A stretch of 64,000 nucleotides of DNA from positions 124,001-188,000 of the forward strand of contig CADAPM010000002.1 in assembly GCA_902789795.1 (NCBI GenBank). Reading direction: 5' to 3'. The position numbers and the translations under genes are program-made. Position 1 is the first letter of the stretch, and the number at the start of each line of letters is the position of its first letter. The DNA is from an uncultured Eubacteriales bacterium (GTDB lineage: Bacteria > Bacillota > Clostridia > Christensenellales > Aristaeellaceae). The notes under the pieces are model-generated. The model had not been told where the DNA came from, ran no database searches, and was given only the letters and a program-made list of their open reading frames with translations. Shown here in pieces: positions 34,117 to 43,441 of this stretch.

Positions 34117-35112
34117 ATGTGCCATGTCTATCTGGACGCCATGGGCGGCGATAACGCACCGAACTGCACCGTCAACGGAGCGCTGGAAGCGCTGCGCGCG
34201 AACCCTGAACTGAAAGTCACTTTGGCGGGCACCGCCTCTCTGATCGAGCCCCTGCTCGCCGGAGCCGACGACGTCCGCGACCGTATCATCGTCGTTGATA
34301 CGCCGGACATCATTACCAACCATGACGCGCCTGTGATGGCGGTCCGTCAGAAGAAGCAATCCGCTGTAGTCCAGGGGATGCTCGCCGTCAGGGAAGGCGC
34401 TGCGGATGCGTTCGTATCCGCCGGTTCCACCGGTGCGACGCTGGCTGGCGGCATGTTCCGCCTGGGCCGGATCCCCGGCATCGACCGTCCGGCGCTGGCT
34501 CCGCTTTTGCCCAACGGGAAGGGCTACTTCTGCCTGATCGACTGCGGCGCGAACGTGGACAGCCTGCCGGAGTACCTGCCCCAGTTCGGCATCATGGGCG
34601 AAGCTTATATGCGCACCGTGCGCGGCCTTGAAAAGCCGCGGGTGGGTCTCGTGAACATCGGCGCGGAGGCCGAAAAGGGCAACGCCTTGGTCAAGGCCGC
34701 TTATCCGCTGATGGAGAAATCCCCCTTCAACTTTATCGGGAACCTGGAAGGCCGCGACATCACGGCGGACATCGCCGACGTGGCGGTCACCGACGGCTTC
34801 TACGGCAACCTGATCCTGAAATTCATGGAGGGCGTGGCCGGCACGCTGATGGGCATCATCAAGGACGAGCTCATGCGCGACACCCGGGGCAAGATCGCCG
34901 GCCTGATCGCGAAGCCCGCTTTCCGCCGCGTCAAAAAGACCATGGATTACTCTGAGGTCGGCGGCGCGCCTCTCCTGGGCGTTCAGGGCCCGGTAGTCAA
35001 AGCCCACGGCTCCAGCAATGCCCACGCCATCGCCTGCGCCATCCGCCAGGCCACCAACATGGTCGACCATCATCTGGTCGCCGAGATCACCGCTCAGCTC
35101 AACAAACAATAA
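34117..35112 (+). CDS. plsX: Phosphate acyltransferase PlsX
   Basis: A 331-residue peripheral enzyme that turns acyl-ACP into acyl-phosphate, the first step of phospholipid synthesis in Gram-positive bacteria. It starts with VYLDAMGGDNAP and includes DAFVSAGSTGATLAGG, VDCGANVDS-like LIDCGANVDS, and the C-terminal GSSNAHAIACAI, all conserved. A strong AAGGAGGGC lies before the ATG. It begins the lipid-RNA-chromosome operon, with the acyl carrier protein gene next. Confidence 0.97.
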   Translation: MCHVYLDAMGGDNAPNCTVNGALEALRANPELKVTLAGTASLIEPLLAGADDVRDRIIVVDTPDIITNHDAPVMAVRQKKQSAVVQGMLAVREGAADAFVSAGSTGATLAGGMFRLGRIPGIDRPALAPLLPNGKGYFCLIDCGANVDSLPEYLPQFGIMGEAYMRTVRGLEKPRVGLVNIGAEAEKGNALVKAAYPLMEKSPFNFIGNLEGRDITADIADVAVTDGFYGNLILKFMEGVAGTLMGIIKDELMRDTRGKIAGLIAKPAFRRVKKTMDYSEVGGAPLLGVQGPVVKAHGSSNAHAIACAIRQATNMVDHHLVAEITAQLNKQ

Positions 35113-35132
35113 ACATTGAGGAGGACACTGTA

Positions 35133-35360
35133 ATGACTTTTGAAACCGTTGCCAATATGATCGCCAAGCAGCTCAAACTGAACGTGAGCGACATCACCCC
35201 CGACAAGCGCCTGGTGGAAGACCTGCACGCTGACAGCGCCAACGTGATGGTCATGATCATGGACATGGAAGACACCTTCAATATCACCGTGGAAGACGAT
35301 GCCATCAACACGCTGAAGACAGTCGGCGACGTGGTCAACTATATCGACGCGCATCAGTGA
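35133..35360 (+). CDS. acpP: Acyl carrier protein with a divergent helix II
   Basis: A 75-residue four-helix acyl carrier protein. The phosphopantetheine serine is Ser35 in HADSANVMVMIMDMED. The usual sequence is DSLDxVELxMxLE, so here Leu is replaced by Ala and the conserved Glu/Asp-Leu pattern in helix II is Met-rich. Acyl carrier function is still likely because the Asp-Ser, the acidic surface and the C-terminal TVGDVVNYI are kept. Its place between plsX and rnc is the classic location of the fatty-acid carrier. A start behind GAGGAGGA is clear. Confidence 0.93.
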   Translation: MTFETVANMIAKQLKLNVSDITPDKRLVEDLHADSANVMVMIMDMEDTFNITVEDDAINTLKTVGDVVNYIDAHQ

Positions 35361-35378
35361 TCCCCTATTTCCGATCTC

Positions 35379-36041
35379 ATGGTGCAATTACAACATTTGA
35401 CTGAAGCCCTCGGCTATACTTTTCAGAATGAGCAGCTGCTCAGGCTGGCTTTGCGTCACCCTTCATTAGGCGCTCAGAACAATCAGCGCCTCGAATTCCT
35501 GGGCGACGCGGTGCTTCAGCTCCTGATCAGCCATAAGCTGTACCAGGAGTATCCCAACCTCCACGAAGGCGCGATGACCAGGCTGCGCCAGCGGCTCGTG
35601 TGCGAGCAGGCGCTGGCCGATATCGCCCAGAAGATCGATCTTGGCGCATATATGGCCATGGATCACGGCAGCGAGATGTCCGGTGTCAGGACCCAGAGTG
35701 GACCTCTCTCTGACGCGATGGAGGCTGTGCTGGCCGCCGTCTATTTAGACGGCGGTTTTGAGCGTGCCCGGGAGGTCGTTTCCCGCCTGTGGCCCGCCCA
35801 GCTGGAAGCCACGGAAGACGCCAAGAGCCGCCTGCAGGAGGTACTCCAGTCCCAGGGCGAGCAGATCCCGTCCTACGAGCTCGTGCGTGAGGACGGGCCT
35901 GATCACGACCGCGTATTTACCGTGCGCGTGGTGTTGGCGGATGGCCGCTTCAAGGAGGCTTCCGGCCACAGCAAAAAACGGGCGGAGCAGGCCGCGGCGG
36001 CGGCCATGCTGTCCTCCTTAGAGGAGAAGCCTGCCCGATGA
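35379..36041 (+). CDS. rnc: Ribonuclease III
   Basis: A 220-residue double-strand RNA endonuclease for rRNA maturation and RNA decay. The signature NQRLEFLGDAVLQLL is at about 31-45, with the second metal-binding Asp/Glu in DAMEAVLAAVYLD. A C-terminal double-stranded RNA-binding domain spans about 150-220 (SQGEQIPSYELV, ASGHSKKRAEQAAAAAM). The start ATG has only a weak site, which fits coupling to acpP 19 bases upstream. Its stop overlaps the smc start by 4 bases. Confidence 0.97.
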   Translation: MVQLQHLTEALGYTFQNEQLLRLALRHPSLGAQNNQRLEFLGDAVLQLLISHKLYQEYPNLHEGAMTRLRQRLVCEQALADIAQKIDLGAYMAMDHGSEMSGVRTQSGPLSDAMEAVLAAVYLDGGFERAREVVSRLWPAQLEATEDAKSRLQEVLQSQGEQIPSYELVREDGPDHDRVFTVRVVLADGRFKEASGHSKKRAEQAAAAAMLSSLEEKPAR

Positions 36042-39000
36042 AACTGAAAAAGCTTGAACTGAACGGCTTCAAATCCTTCGCAGACCGGACGGAGATCATT
36101 TTCGGAGAAGGCATCACCGGCATTGTTGGGCCCAACGGCTCCGGCAAGAGCAACATCGGTGATGCCGTACGTTGGGTTTTGGGCGAACAAAGCGCCAAGA
36201 CCCTGCGCGGCTCGAAAATGGAGGACGTCATCTTTGGCGGCACCCAGAAGCGCCGCCGTTCTTCCTTCTGCGAGGTTTCCCTGCTGTTCGACAACGAGGA
36301 CGGCAAGCTCAAGAGCGCCTTCTCCGAGGTCTGCGTCACGCGCCGCGTGTACCGCGACGGGGACAGCGAGTACCAGCTCAACCACGTGGCCTGCCGCCTC
36401 AAGGATATCCAGGAACTGTTCCGGGACACCGGCATCGGCCGCGAGGGCTATTCCCTGATCGGTCAGGGCCGCATCGACGAGATCCTTTCCCAGAAGAGCG
36501 AGGACAGGCGTCAGGTCTTTGAAGAGGCCGCCGGCATCATGACCTACCGCGTGCGCAAGGAAGAGGCCGAACGCAAGCTGGCCAAGACGGCGGAAAACCT
36601 GAGCCGCGTCTATGACATCATCGACGAGATCGAAAAGCAGCTGGACAGGCTCGGCACCGAGGCGGAGATCGCCAAAGAATACCGGAGTCTGTTTGACCGG
36701 ATGCGTTTTCTTGAGGCAAACCTGTTCCTCGTGCGTTACGACCGCCTGACGGAGCGCGTGAGCCACTTGACCGCGAGCCTGGAAGGCCTGCGGGACGCCG
36801 CGCTGACCGACAGCGCCAGGATCACCGACCTGAACTCCCAGCGCGAATTACTGGATGCCGAGGTCTCCGCCATGGAGCAGGAGGTTTCCGCCGCTAGGCT
36901 CACCTACAGCGCCCAGCTGCAGGAGACCCACGAAGCGGAGATCGCCGCCGAGCGCGCCCAGCACGACCTGGAGCAGGCTTCCCGAGACCTGGAACAGACC
37001 AAAGTCACTTTGGAGAGCCTCAACGAAGAGCTGGCACAGCTGACCGCCCGTTCTGAACAAGACGAAAAAGAGAAGAACGACCTTACCAAGCGCTCCGCCG
37101 AAGCCGCCGTCACCCTGGATAACGCCAGGATCGCAGCGGATGCTACCCAGTCTATGGCGGAACAGGCCGAGGAGGCGCTGAACCGCCACAAAGCGGAGAT
37201 CCTGAGCGCAGTGCGCCAGCAAATGGACGCCCGCGAAGCCCAGTCCCGCCAAACCGCCATCCGGGAGCAGATGTTAAGCCGCATTTCCGAGCTCGACAGC
37301 GCCATGGAATCCCTGAAAGACCAGCACGCAATGCTGGAAGAGCAGACCTCCCGCGACCGAGGCGAATACACAAGCACCAAGGAAAAGCTCGAGGAGCTCC
37401 GGAAAGAGCACGAGAGCATCCAGCAGCGGCTCACGAGCTTGACTGAAGCCTCCAGGACTGCAAACGCAGCGGCCCAGCAGGCGAATATCACCCTGCAGGG
37501 GGCCATCAGCAGGCTCAGGCTGATGGAAGAGATGGCACGGGATATGACGGGCTATCAGCAGTCCGTCAAGAAAGCCCTGGACTATGCCCATGGCCGTCCG
37601 GGGGTTTATGGCGTCCTCGCCCGGCTGATCGAAGTCCCCGAAAAGCTGGAAACTGCCATCGACATGGCGCTGGGCGGCGCGCTGCAGAACATCGTGACCG
37701 ATAACGAGGACACCGCCAAGCGCATCATCGACTATCTGCGCGTCAACCGCCTGGGCCGCGCGACCTTTTTGCCCATTTCGAGCATCCGCAGCCGCGTCCT
37801 GAATCAGGAGGAGCGCAGGCTTTTGAACATGCCCGGCTGCCTCGGCGCAGCCAGCGAGCTGATCAGCTTTGATGCCCAGTTCCGCGGCATTGTGGAAAGC
37901 CTGCTGGGCCGCACCGTGATCGCGGACACGCTGGACCACGGCATCCCCATCATGCGGGCCGGGCATCACGCCTTCCGCCTGGTGACCCTGAACGGCGATG
38001 TGATGCACTCCGGAGGATCCATGACCGGCGGCACCACCCAGAGCCGCACCGTCTCCCTCCTGGGCCGGGAGCGCGAGGTCAAGGATCTGCGCGCCAGTAT
38101 CGAGGCCCAGAAGAAGGATCTCGAGGAGCGGAACACCCAGCTGCTGGAGATCAACGAGAAGCGCAACCGCCTCAAGGCGGACGAAGCCGAGAGCATGTCC
38201 CGGCTGCAGGAACTGGAAGTGCTCTGCGCGCGCCTCAAGGAGCGTGTACAGTCCGACGAACAGGACAGCACGGAGTTCTACCAGCGCATCACGGATACGG
38301 AAGCCGCCCGGGAGCAGCTGCGCGCCTCCGTCGCGGAGATCGACCAGGATCTGGCGGCGGCGGAACAGGCAGCCACGGCGGAAGCCCACAGCAATCAGGA
38401 ATTGGAGCAGCGCACCTCCGAGCTTCAGCAGACCATGCTGGACCTGCGCGAAAAGGCCGAAACGGCCCGGAACCGGGTCACGGAAGAACAGCTCGCCTTC
38501 AATACGCTCTCTAACCAGCTGAATATGCTGGACCACCGTCTCGCCGATACGGCCCACCGCATCGCGGACAACACCCGGAAGCTCACTGACACAGAAAAGA
38601 ACCAGCAGGTCCTGAGCGGCCTGATCGAAAGCCAGCGCACTGCCGCCCAGGCAGCCAGCAAGCGCGCAAAGCAGCTCAAATCGGAGCACGAGAGCTCCCT
38701 CAATGTCGTGGAGGCCCTGGAGGAACAGCGCTCCGCCAAACTCAACGAGCAGCGTGAACTGATGAAGGCCCTGGAAGAGGCGCACCAGAAGTCCGAATCC
38801 GACAACCTGCAGATCCATAAGGCGGAGCTTTCCCTGAGCAAAGCCCAGAGTGACCTGACGCAGATGACGGATCACATGCTGAACGCCTACGACCTGAGCT
38901 ATCTGGACGCCCAGCAGTACCGCTCCGAAACGCCGATTGAGATCGGCAAAGCGGATCAGGAAGTGCTTTCGCTGCGCAACCGCATCCGCGAGATGGGCTC

Positions 39001-39598
39001 CGTCAATACCACCGCTATCGAGACCTACGAGAGCGAAATGGCCCGCTACAAGGAGCTGACTGCCCAGCGCGACGACCTGCTGAAGGCCCAGGAGGACCTG
39101 GAAAGCCTGATCAAGCGCCTGCTTCGGCAGATGGAGGGCATCTTCACCGAGGAGTTCGACAAGCTCGGCAGCTATTTCAAGGAGACCTTCGTCCGCCTCT
39201 TCGGCGGCGGACAGGCGGAGCTCAAGCTCACCGACGACGGGGATCCGCTGAACTGCGGCATCGAGATCATCGCCCAGCCGCCCGGGAAAAAGCTGCAGCT
39301 CCTCTCCCTCCTGTCCGGCGGCGAAAGGGCGCTGACGGCCATCGCGATCCTGTTCGCGATGCTGAAGCTGAAGCCTACGCCCTTCTGCATCCTGGACGAG
39401 ATCGAAGCGGCGCTGGACGATTCCAATATCTCCAATTTCGCGGACTACCTGGACGAATACGCAAAGACGACCCAGTTCGTCGTCATCACCCACCGCAAGG
39501 GCACCATGGAGAGCTGCGACACCCTGTACGGCGTCGCCATGGAAGAAAAGGGCGTATCCCGCATGGTGTCCGTCAACCTCGCGGATTATCCCAACTGA
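36038..39598 (+). CDS. smc: Chromosome segregation ATPase SMC
   Basis: A 1186-residue condensin subunit that folds and separates chromosomes. The N-terminal ATPase half has GPNGSGKS at 31-38. Long coiled coils (about 170-500 and 660-1010) flank a hinge (about 520-650: GRPGVYGVLA to GDVMHSGGSMTGG). The C-terminal half has LSGGER at about 1092 and LDE at about 1119-1121. The length is that of a full bacterial SMC. scpA and scpB are not in the window. The start overlaps the rnc stop (ATGA). Confidence 0.97.
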   Translation: MKLKKLELNGFKSFADRTEIIFGEGITGIVGPNGSGKSNIGDAVRWVLGEQSAKTLRGSKMEDVIFGGTQKRRRSSFCEVSLLFDNEDGKLKSAFSEVCVTRRVYRDGDSEYQLNHVACRLKDIQELFRDTGIGREGYSLIGQGRIDEILSQKSEDRRQVFEEAAGIMTYRVRKEEAERKLAKTAENLSRVYDIIDEIEKQLDRLGTEAEIAKEYRSLFDRMRFLEANLFLVRYDRLTERVSHLTASLEGLRDAALTDSARITDLNSQRELLDAEVSAMEQEVSAARLTYSAQLQETHEAEIAAERAQHDLEQASRDLEQTKVTLESLNEELAQLTARSEQDEKEKNDLTKRSAEAAVTLDNARIAADATQSMAEQAEEALNRHKAEILSAVRQQMDAREAQSRQTAIREQMLSRISELDSAMESLKDQHAMLEEQTSRDRGEYTSTKEKLEELRKEHESIQQRLTSLTEASRTANAAAQQANITLQGAISRLRLMEEMARDMTGYQQSVKKALDYAHGRPGVYGVLARLIEVPEKLETAIDMALGGALQNIVTDNEDTAKRIIDYLRVNRLGRATFLPISSIRSRVLNQEERRLLNMPGCLGAASELISFDAQFRGIVESLLGRTVIADTLDHGIPIMRAGHHAFRLVTLNGDVMHSGGSMTGGTTQSRTVSLLGREREVKDLRASIEAQKKDLEERNTQLLEINEKRNRLKADEAESMSRLQELEVLCARLKERVQSDEQDSTEFYQRITDTEAAREQLRASVAEIDQDLAAAEQAATAEAHSNQELEQRTSELQQTMLDLREKAETARNRVTEEQLAFNTLSNQLNMLDHRLADTAHRIADNTRKLTDTEKNQQVLSGLIESQRTAAQAASKRAKQLKSEHESSLNVVEALEEQRSAKLNEQRELMKALEEAHQKSESDNLQIHKAELSLSKAQSDLTQMTDHMLNAYDLSYLDAQQYRSETPIEIGKADQEVLSLRNRIREMGSVNTTAIETYESEMARYKELTAQRDDLLKAQEDLESLIKRLLRQMEGIFTEEFDKLGSYFKETFVRLFGGGQAELKLTDDGDPLNCGIEIIAQPPGKKLQLLSLLSGGERALTAIAILFAMLKLKPTPFCILDEIEAALDDSNISNFADYLDEYAKTTQFVVITHRKGTMESCDTLYGVAMEEKGVSRMVSVNLADYPN

Positions 39599-39613
39599 TA
39601 CGGAGGCACGATT

Positions 39614-40513
39614 ATGGCAGGATTCTTTACCAGGCTGAAGGACGGCCTTAAAAAGACCCGGGAACGTTTTACCAAGGACGTGGATGTTCTGGTGGAAAAC
39701 ACCCGGGAGATCGACGACGACTTTTATGAGGAGCTGACGGACATCCTGATCCTCGCGGACGTGGGTCTGCCCGCCACCGAGGACGTGATCAGCCGCCTCA
39801 AGCAGCAGGTCAGCGAAAAGAACATCAAGGACGCCAACCAGGCCCGCGAGATCTTGAAGCAGCTCTTGATCGACGAGATGAACATCCCGCGCCCGGACCT
39901 GCACTGGCCCATGGTCATGTTTGTCGTGGGCGTGAACGGCGTGGGCAAGACCACCACCATCGGCAAGCTGGCCCTGCGCTTCCAGGAAGTGGGGCGTACG
40001 GTGATGCTGGCGGCGGCGGATACCTACCGCGCGGCGGCGGACGAGCAGCTGGCTATCTGGGCTGATCGGGCCAACGTGCCCATCATCCGCTCCACCGCGG
40101 GCGCGGACCCGGCCTCTGTCGTGTATGACGCCGTCCAGTCCGCCAAGGCGCGCAAGATCGACCTGCTGATCGTGGACACCGCGGGCCGCCTGCACAACAA
40201 GAAGAACCTGATGGACGAGCTGAGCAAGATGCGCAGGGTTATCGACCGCGAATACCCGGAGGCGACCATGCGCTGTATGCTGGTGCTGGACGCCACCACT
40301 GGCCAGAACGGCATCAGCCAGGCCAAGCAGTTCAAGGAGGCCACGGATATCGGCGGCATCATCCTGACCAAGCTGGACGGGACCGCCAAGGGCGGCATCG
40401 CCATCGCCATCCGCCGGGAGCTGAACATCCCGGTCTGGTACATCGGCGTCGGCGAGGGCATCGACGATCTGCAGGCCTTCGATGCGAAAGAATTCATCAA
40501 CGCCCTCTTCTGA
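39614..40513 (+). CDS. ftsY: Signal recognition particle receptor FtsY
   Basis: A 299-residue GTPase that docks the SRP-ribosome complex at the membrane. The NG domain starts at about 25. The P-loop is GVNGVGKTTTIG (106-117); DTAGRLHNKKNLM and TKLDGTAKGG follow. The acidic A domain of E. coli FtsY is missing, as is usual in Firmicutes, and the N-terminus is a short basic amphipathic helix (FTRLKDGLKKTRERF). ffh is not next to it here, unlike in Bacillus. Confidence 0.97.
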   Translation: MAGFFTRLKDGLKKTRERFTKDVDVLVENTREIDDDFYEELTDILILADVGLPATEDVISRLKQQVSEKNIKDANQAREILKQLLIDEMNIPRPDLHWPMVMFVVGVNGVGKTTTIGKLALRFQEVGRTVMLAAADTYRAAADEQLAIWADRANVPIIRSTAGADPASVVYDAVQSAKARKIDLLIVDTAGRLHNKKNLMDELSKMRRVIDREYPEATMRCMLVLDATTGQNGISQAKQFKEATDIGGIILTKLDGTAKGGIAIAIRRELNIPVWYIGVGEGIDDLQAFDAKEFINALF

Positions 40514-40526
40514 AAAGGAAACCATC

Positions 40527-41282
40527 ATGTTCATCCTACTTGTCAATGACGACGGCATCGACAGCATCGGCCTCCGGGTCCTGCTGAAAGCTGCCGTGAA
40601 GCGCGGACACCGCGTCATGGTCTGTGCCCCGGCGGAGCAGCAGAGCGCCGCTTCCCAGCGCATCCATCTGAACGCGCCGATCATGGTGCACCGCCGGTCG
40701 GATATCGAAGGCTGTGAAGCCTGGGCCATCTCCGGCACGCCGGCAGACTGCGTGCGCCTGGCCTACGAGCTGACCGATAAAAAGCCCGACGTCTGCTTTT
40801 CGGGCATCAACGATGGTGAGAACGCGGGTTCCGCCGTCTTCTACAGCGGCACGGTATCCGCGGCCCGGGAGGCGGCCATGCACCTGACCCCGGCCTACGC
40901 GGTCTCCATCATGCCCGGCTGGACCGAAGAGATGCTGGAAGCCCTGGCAGAAAAGAGTCTCGACATCGCCGAGCGCAATGTGCTCACCAGCTATCCGCGC
41001 CTGTCCGTGGTCAACATCAACGCGCCGGCCCTACCGCCTGCGGAATGGAAAGGCCCTCGCTTCTGCCCCGTCTCCCAGGCCTTCTATCACGACAGCTACG
41101 TCCGCAGGATCAGCCCCCGGGGCCGGGAGTACTTCTGGATCGACGCCGGTCTGCCGATGGACGAGCCCGAGGCGGGCAGCGACTATGACCTCTTGCGCAA
41201 GGGATACCTGACCGTCAGCGTGATCGGCGGCTACGCTGACCTGAACGGGCAGGCGGAGAAATTCCTGAATATCGGAGTTTGA
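40527..41282 (+). CDS. surE: 5'-nucleotidase SurE
   Basis: A 251-residue metal-dependent phosphatase acting on nucleoside monophosphates. The start ILLVNDDGIDS holds the Asp8-Asp9 metal site. Other conserved parts are PAEQQSAASQRI, VSGTPADCV-like AISGTPADCVRL, and SGINDGENAGSAVFYSGTVSAAREA. The start at 40527 behind AAAAGGAAA removes a 15-residue extension that overlaps ftsY. It may release nucleosides for the salvage genes at 46087-48075. Confidence 0.93.
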   Translation: MFILLVNDDGIDSIGLRVLLKAAVKRGHRVMVCAPAEQQSAASQRIHLNAPIMVHRRSDIEGCEAWAISGTPADCVRLAYELTDKKPDVCFSGINDGENAGSAVFYSGTVSAAREAAMHLTPAYAVSIMPGWTEEMLEALAEKSLDIAERNVLTSYPRLSVVNINAPALPPAEWKGPRFCPVSQAFYHDSYVRRISPRGREYFWIDAGLPMDEPEAGSDYDLLRKGYLTVSVIGGYADLNGQAEKFLNIGV

Positions 41283-41285
41283 AAA

Positions 41286-42146
41286 ATGCCAGCAGAAACT
41301 GTCGGTCTGATCAATGAACTCAATATCAAGCACAGTCGGCTCAGCAAGAGCTACCGCGCCATTGCGGCCTTCATTGAAGACCATTATGAGCGCGTGCCGG
41401 CCATGACCGCCACAGCCCTGGCCCGGGAGGTGGGCGTATCGGAAAGCACCGTGGTGCGCTTTGCCAACGCCCTGGGGTACGACGGCTATCCCGGCTTGCA
41501 GAAGGCCTTGCAGTACCAGGTCAGGAAGCGCCTGACCACGGATGAAAGGTTCTCCTTGGGCGCGGAGATCGCTCAGGAGGACGTGCTGAGCACCGTCCTG
41601 AAAGAGGATATGCGCAACATCCGCCAGACCATCGAGCATATCGACAGCGAGGCCTTCACACGCTCGGTGGACGCCATGACGAAGGCGCGGCACATCTACA
41701 TCCTGGGGCTCCGCTCCGCCGCGCCGCTGGCCCAGTTCATGGCCTATTACCTGGACTTCATTTTCGACAACGTGATCCTGGTCTCCACCGGCCTGGCCGA
41801 CGTTTTTGAGGGCCTCTTGCGCATCCAGCCCGGCGACGTGCTGGTGGGCATCAGCTTTCCCCGCTATTCCACCCGCACTTTGGAAGCCATGCGCTTTTCT
41901 CACGGCGCGGGCGCCATGGTGATCGCCATCACCGACAGCGAGCGCAGCCCGCTCAACAGCGCCGCCGACCTGTGCCTGACCGCCTCCACGGGAATGCCCT
42001 CCTTTGTGGATTCCCTGGCGGCGCCCCTTTCCCTGATCAACGCGCTGATCGTCGCGCTGGGGCTCAAAAAGCGGGAGGAGCTGCACGAGCATTTGACGAA
42101 GCTTGAGGATATCTGGTCCCAGAACGGGGTATATTTGAGGAAATGA
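41286..42146 (+). CDS. MurR/RpiR-family transcriptional regulator
   Basis: A 286-residue regulator. The N-terminal RpiR helix-turn-helix (about 20-75: ALAREVGVSESTVVRFANALGYDGY) is followed by a linker and a SIS sugar-phosphate-binding domain (about 120-260, with IYILGLRSAAPLAQF and VLVGISFPRYSTRT). It likely responds to a phosphorylated sugar. Which genes it controls is not clear: nearby genes do not handle sugars, and no operator repeats are evident. It overlaps the flavoprotein gene by 4 bases. Confidence 0.92.
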   Translation: MPAETVGLINELNIKHSRLSKSYRAIAAFIEDHYERVPAMTATALAREVGVSESTVVRFANALGYDGYPGLQKALQYQVRKRLTTDERFSLGAEIAQEDVLSTVLKEDMRNIRQTIEHIDSEAFTRSVDAMTKARHIYILGLRSAAPLAQFMAYYLDFIFDNVILVSTGLADVFEGLLRIQPGDVLVGISFPRYSTRTLEAMRFSHGAGAMVIAITDSERSPLNSAADLCLTASTGMPSFVDSLAAPLSLINALIVALGLKKREELHEHLTKLEDIWSQNGVYLRK

Positions 42147-43408
42147 TGACCGTCACTTATGTGGATGTCGCCGTGATCGGCGGCGGCGCAGCCGGCATGG
42201 CTGCCGGATTGTTCAGCGCGAAGGTGGGTGCCGAGACCCTGATCCTCGAGAAAAACGAGAAGCTGGGCCGAAAAATGTACATCACCGGCAAGGGCCGCTG
42301 CAACCTGACCAACAACGCGACCCGCGAGGAGTTCCTGAACGAGGTGCCGCGCAATCCCAAGTTTCTGTACAGCGCCATTGCCAACCTCACGCCCCAGGAC
42401 GTCATGCGCCTGGTGGAGGAAAACGGCTGCCCGGTCAAGACCGAGCGCGGGCGGCGCGTCTTCCCGGTGAGCGACAAGGCCTCGGACGTCACCAGGGCCT
42501 TCCAGCACGCGCTTACAGAAGCGGGCTGCCTGGTGCGCTTGAACAGCGCTGTCACCGGTGTTACCATTGATACCGACGGCTCCTTTGTGCTTCAGACCCA
42601 GACCGGGACCGTGCATGCAGGCGCTCTGGTCATCGCCACCGGAGGCCTGTCCTATCCCGCCACCGGTTCTACCGGAGACGGCTATGCTTTTGCCGAAAAG
42701 CTGGGCATCCCCCTCCAGCCCCGGCACCCTTCCCTGATCCCGCTGCTGACCTCCAACCGCTTTACCGGCGAGCTTCAGGGCCTGTCCCTGAAGAATGTCC
42801 GCCTGACCGCCGGCGCGGGAAAGAAGAGCCTCTATTCCGAGCTCGGGGAAATGCTCTTTACTGAGGATGGCGTCTCCGGCCCGCTGGTACTGGAATTGAG
42901 CTGCCATTTGCCCCATCCACTGCCTGAAAACCTGCAGGTGAGCATCGACCTGAAGCCCGGCCTGACTTTGGAACAGCTGCGAAACCGCCTCCAGCGCGAG
43001 ATCACCGCTGCCGGTAAAAAGAGCGCCCGGACCGTGATGGAGACGCTCCTGCCCCAGCGCCTGGCTGTGACCCTGCTGGATCTTGCGCAGATCGACCCGA
43101 TGCTCCAGGCAAACCAACTGAATGCCGCCCAGCGTGACAGCCTGTGTGACCTTCTGAAAGCCTTTCCCCTGCACATCTCCGGGACCAAGCCCATCGCCGA
43201 AGCGGTGGTGACCCGGGGCGGTGTGGACATCAAAGCCCTCGTGCCGGGCACCATGGCCGTCAGGAACATTGAAAACCTGTTCTTCTGCGGCGAGGTCATC
43301 GACGTGGATGCCCACACGGGCGGCTACAACCTGCAGATCGCCTTTTCAACCGGCGCCCTCGCGGGCAAAAATGCCGCAGAAACAGCCTTGCGGCGCAAAG
43401 ATTATTGA
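42143..43408 (+). CDS. HI0933/BaiN-like FAD-dependent oxidoreductase
   Basis: A 421-residue flavoprotein. The FAD-binding Rossmann loop VIGGGAAGMAAGLFSAK lies at residues 11-27. The family motif GRKMYITGKGRCNLTN is at about 42-57, and the C-terminus has the FAD-contact segment GEVIDVDAHTGGYNLQ. The group includes BaiN, reported to reduce bile acids in gut clostridia, but most members have unknown substrates. Its ATG overlaps the regulator's stop (two ATG codons in a row). Confidence 0.92.
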   Translation: MMTVTYVDVAVIGGGAAGMAAGLFSAKVGAETLILEKNEKLGRKMYITGKGRCNLTNNATREEFLNEVPRNPKFLYSAIANLTPQDVMRLVEENGCPVKTERGRRVFPVSDKASDVTRAFQHALTEAGCLVRLNSAVTGVTIDTDGSFVLQTQTGTVHAGALVIATGGLSYPATGSTGDGYAFAEKLGIPLQPRHPSLIPLLTSNRFTGELQGLSLKNVRLTAGAGKKSLYSELGEMLFTEDGVSGPLVLELSCHLPHPLPENLQVSIDLKPGLTLEQLRNRLQREITAAGKKSARTVMETLLPQRLAVTLLDLAQIDPMLQANQLNAAQRDSLCDLLKAFPLHISGTKPIAEAVVTRGGVDIKALVPGTMAVRNIENLFFCGEVIDVDAHTGGYNLQIAFSTGALAGKNAAETALRRKDY

Positions 43409-43441
43409 TCGGAACAATTAAACCACCTTAAGGAGCCAGAC

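Noticed and set aside
37274-40738. A 1154-codon open frame antisense to smc and ftsY
   Set aside because: It is the mirror of GC-rich codon use in real genes: smc and ftsY carry all family motifs on the other strand, while the antisense product has no domain and no suitable ribosome-binding site.
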